This document shows positions 61,880 to 64,000 of a stretch of DNA of 64,000 nucleotides, piece by piece. The position numbers and the translations under genes are program-made. A model generated the notes under the pieces. It saw only the letters and a program-made list of their open reading frames with translations. It had not been told where the DNA came from and did not search any database. Source of the DNA: Nocardia macrotermitis (GTDB lineage: Bacteria > Actinomycetota > Actinomycetes > Mycobacteriales > Mycobacteriaceae); NCBI RefSeq assembly GCF_009604405.1, contig NZ_WEGK01000004.1, forward strand, positions 248,001 through 312,000, given 5' to 3'. The stretch's first letter is position 1; each line of letters opens with the position of its first letter.

Positions 61880-62371
61880 ATGGTGCGGACCCTGATTCTG
61901 ATGCGACACGGCAAATCCGATTATCCAGAACGTGTCGTCGATCACGATCGGCCGCTCGCGGCGCGCGGACAGCGTGAGGCAGCGTTGGCCGGGGACTGGT
62001 TGCGCGCGACCCAGCCCGCGATCGACGCGGTGTGTTGCTCCACCGCGGTGCGCACCCGGGAGACCCTCGCCGCGACGGCCGTAACTGCGCCCGTGCAGTT
62101 CGAATCCTCGATCTACGAGGCGTCCCCGCGCACGCTGATCGAGCTGATCCAGCTCACCGAGCCCGATGTGCGGACCCTGCTGGTGGTCGGGCACGCCCCC
62201 GGAATGCCGTGGACGGCTTGGGAACTGGCCGCCAACCGCGACTCCGAACCGGCCGCGGAACTCAGCCGTAAATTTCCCACCTCGGCGCTGGCGGTCCTGG
62301 AATTCGACCGGACCTGGGCCGAACTGGATACCGGCACCGGTGATCTGGTGCGCTTCCACGTCCCGCGGTAG
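61880..62371 (+). CDS. sixA: Phosphohistidine phosphatase SixA-like
   Basis: 163 aa histidine phosphatase. The RHGKSDYP motif near residue 9 supplies the catalytic His and Arg; the second conserved His is in VVGHAPGMPWTAWEL near residue 104. Charged RPLAARGQREA follows the first motif. Family members remove phosphate from His or act on small phosphoesters. Gene order gives no further clue. Confidence 0.88.
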   Translation: MVRTLILMRHGKSDYPERVVDHDRPLAARGQREAALAGDWLRATQPAIDAVCCSTAVRTRETLAATAVTAPVQFESSIYEASPRTLIELIQLTEPDVRTLLVVGHAPGMPWTAWELAANRDSEPAAELSRKFPTSALAVLEFDRTWAELDTGTGDLVRFHVPR

Positions 62372-62389
62372 TGCCCGCGGACGACGCGG

Positions 62390-62590
62390 CTAGCTGATGA
62401 TCCGGCCGCGCACCACGACGACCACACCGAACACGATCAGCAGCACCAGGGCCACGAACCAGTTGGTCAGCCACCACACGACCCCCAGGACCGCGAGCAC
62501 CGGCAGCAGTGCGATCGCGGCGATGAGCGGACTTTCCTTGATCGTCTCGAGCGCCGATCGCGCGCGGATCCGATCGATCTCTTTGGCCAT
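62390..62590 (-). CDS. Small two-helix membrane protein (66 aa)
   Basis: 66 aa with a charged N-terminus (MAKEIDRIRARSALETIKESP) and two membrane segments (about 22-41 and 43-60), ending VRGRIIS. No ribosome-site anomaly and no family recognised. It is convergent to SixA and divergent from the MerR gene. Confidence 0.6.
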   Translation of the reverse strand: MAKEIDRIRARSALETIKESPLIAAIALLPVLAVLGVVWWLTNWFVALVLLIVFGVVVVVRGRIIS

Positions 62591-62748
62591 GAATTCAGGG
62601 TAGGCCGACTCGTCCCGATCGTCCGGTCCTTTTCCCGCGTCCCTGGTGGAAGGGGTGCGGGAGCGCTACCGACCGCTGGATCCGGTCACACCGTCGCGAA
62701 CTCCGGCAGAATGGGCGCGAGTTCGCGAGCGGAGTGGAGGCGATCGGC

Positions 62749-63198
62749 ATGGGCACGACCACGTGGGATCGGATCACCGACAGGGATGATCCCGAGTACG
62801 GGCGAGCGCGCTATTCGATCGGGGCGGTGTCGGAGTTGTCGGGGCTCACCCGGGACACCTTGCGGTGGTACGAGCGGATCGGGCTGCTGGATTCGGTGGG
62901 GCGCGATCATGCCGGGAAACGGCGGTTCAGCGAGCGGGATCTGGACTGGCTGGCGCTGATCGGCAAATTGCGGCGGACCGGGATGACGGTCGCGGACATG
63001 ATCCGGTACGCCGAGTTGGTGCGGGCCGGGGAGGCGACCTATCCGGAGCGGCTGGAGATGTTCCGGCACACCCGCGCCGACGTCGTGGCCCAGATCGCGG
63101 AGCTACGGCAGACCCTCGCGGTACTGGACTGCAAGATCGCGCTGTACGAGGGCAATGCCGACGCCGCCGACTGGCGCGCCGTGAGCGTCGCCCAGTGA
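62749..63198 (+). CDS. MerR-family regulator
   Basis: 149 aa from the ATG at 62749, with GTGGAGGCG upstream. Winged helix YSIGAVSELSGLTRDTLRWYERIGLLDSVGRDHAGKRRFSERDLDWLALIGKLRRTGMTVADMI, then a dimerisation helix. No Cys residues of the metal-responsive type. It is coupled to the M20 gene by a TGA/GTG overlap, so it likely controls that hydrolase. Confidence 0.9.
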   Translation: MGTTTWDRITDRDDPEYGRARYSIGAVSELSGLTRDTLRWYERIGLLDSVGRDHAGKRRFSERDLDWLALIGKLRRTGMTVADMIRYAELVRAGEATYPERLEMFRHTRADVVAQIAELRQTLAVLDCKIALYEGNADAADWRAVSVAQ

Positions 63199-64000
63199 CC
63201 GCCTCCGCCGATATCGAGGGCGCGGTGCGCGCCGGTCTGGCCGCCGTCGCGGCGATGCCCGCCGCCGACGAGCACTGGCTGGAGATCTACCGGCATCTGC
63301 ACGCCCATCCGGAACTCTCCGGGGCCGAGGTCGCCACGGCCCGGCTGGTCGCGGACGAACTGCGGGCGATGCCGGGCTGGGAGGTCACCGAGGGCGTCGG
63401 CGGGACCGGTGTGGTCGGGGTGCTCGGCGGCGGGCCGGGCCCGGTGATCTGGTTGCGCGCGGATATGGACGCGCTGCCGGTGCAGGAGGAGACCGGACTG
63501 GACTATGCCTCGCGCACACCGGGTGTCATGCACGCGTGCGGGCACGACGTCCACGTCACGGCGCTGCTGGGCGCGTGTGCGCGGCTGGCCGCGCACACGG
63601 AGCTGCCGGGCACCGTCGTGGCGGTCTTCCAGCCCGCCGAGGAGACCGGATTCGGCGCGCGCGGCATGCTCGACGACGGTCTGCTCGAGCGTTTCCCGAC
63701 GCCGCGGATCGTGCTGGGCCAGCACGTCGGCCCGGTCCCGGCCGGGCTGGTGCTCAGCCGCGGCGGGGCGCTGATGGCCGCCTCGGATTCCATCCGGATC
63801 GAGCTGACCGGGTCGGGCGGGCACGCGTCCATGCCGCATGCCGCGGTGAACCCGCTGACCATGGCCGCATCGCTGGTGCTGCGGTTGCAGGGGCTGGCCG
63901 CCCAGCACTCCTCGCTGCCGTCGCCGCCGGTGCTCACGCCCGGCGCGTTGCACGTGGGCGACCGCCCGAACGTGATCGCCGAAACCGCCGAAATGCTGTT
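63195..64000 (+). CDS. M20-family amidohydrolase (HipO-type), C-terminus beyond window
   Basis: At least 268 aa visible; the right edge cuts the gene. GTG start overlaps the MerR stop. Family marks: HAHPELSG, DMDALPV, MHACGHDVHVTALLGA (metal-ligand CGHD), PAEETGFGARGM, QHVGPVP and GSGGHASMPHAAVNP. The metal-binding set is complete as far as it is visible. Members cleave N-acyl amino acids, peptides or carbamoyl compounds; the exact substrate is unknown. Confidence 0.9.
   Translation, partial: MTASADIEGAVRAGLAAVAAMPAADEHWLEIYRHLHAHPELSGAEVATARLVADELRAMPGWEVTEGVGGTGVVGVLGGGPGPVIWLRADMDALPVQEETGLDYASRTPGVMHACGHDVHVTALLGACARLAAHTELPGTVVAVFQPAEETGFGARGMLDDGLLERFPTPRIVLGQHVGPVPAGLVLSRGGALMAASDSIRIELTGSGGHASMPHAAVNPLTMAASLVLRLQGLAAQHSSLPSPPVLTPGALHVGDRPNVIAETAEML

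Noticed and set aside
61921-61929. TTATCCAGA as a further DnaA box
   Set aside because: One mismatch and located in the SixA coding region; not counted with the perfect boxes.

Overview
The window looks like a chromosomal segment of a mycolic-acid actinomycete, most likely Nocardia. The evidence is very high GC, a complete mce/yrbE operon, an rpsL-rpsG-fusA-tuf cluster, DUF3558-type lipoproteins, an MpaB-like oxygenase, KshB with a KstR-type box, a mycofactocin-type glycosyltransferase and ESX-type substrates. No rRNA, tRNA, CRISPR array, insertion sequence or prophage was recognised. Many neighbouring genes overlap by 1-4 bp, so much of the DNA is organised as tight operons.

Layout. 1-3159: first module of a nonribosomal peptide synthetase (minus strand, cut by the window edge). 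3.5-4.9 kb: cobM and a PPOX-type flavin/F420 enzyme. 4.9-8.6 kb: a NarL-type two-component system divergent from an HrtBA-like ABC exporter. 8.7-12.6 kb: acetoacetyl-CoA synthetase, an SRPBCC protein and an MpaB-like oxygenase. 12.8-23.1 kb: an mce operon, with two tiny membrane proteins, two YrbE permeases, six Mce proteins and an Mce-associated protein, followed by a double TetR-domain regulator. 24.5-30.5 kb: membrane protein, GT39-type glycosyltransferase, NrtR-like regulator with a good operator, and a secreted lipase. 30.8-33.6 kb: a MerR-epimerase pair and an orphan mftF.

34-38 kb: TetR, kshB, an Asp/Glu racemase and a ferredoxin-reductase-like flavoprotein. Two KstR-type palindromes suggest a sterol-catabolic regulon. 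38.3-43.3 kb is accessory: an SPW membrane protein with a coupled TetR, an AbiEi/DUF559-like gene bracketed by perfect DnaA boxes, a large disordered protein, and toxin-antitoxin pieces. 43.3-47.9 kb: the str operon. 48.2-53.8 kb: two DUF3558 lipoproteins, hppD with a divergent Lrp regulator, a quinone oxidoreductase, and an ESX-type pair (EspC-like protein plus lytic transglycosylase).

53.8-58.9 kb: an operon of two PknB-type receptor kinases and a lipoprotein. The kinase ectodomains look DUF3558-like, which suggests an envelope-sensing unit. 59-64 kb: a FatA-type acyl-ACP thioesterase, an FprB-type ferredoxin/ferredoxin reductase, SixA, a small membrane protein, a MerR regulator, and an M20 amidohydrolase cut by the right edge.

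Best leads for something new: the DnaA-box-bracketed DUF559-like gene, the kinase/DUF3558 unit, the WXG-transglycosylase pair, the interspersed 20-bp repeat family near 25.3-25.6 kb, and the coupled micro-membrane proteins at the head of the mce operon.
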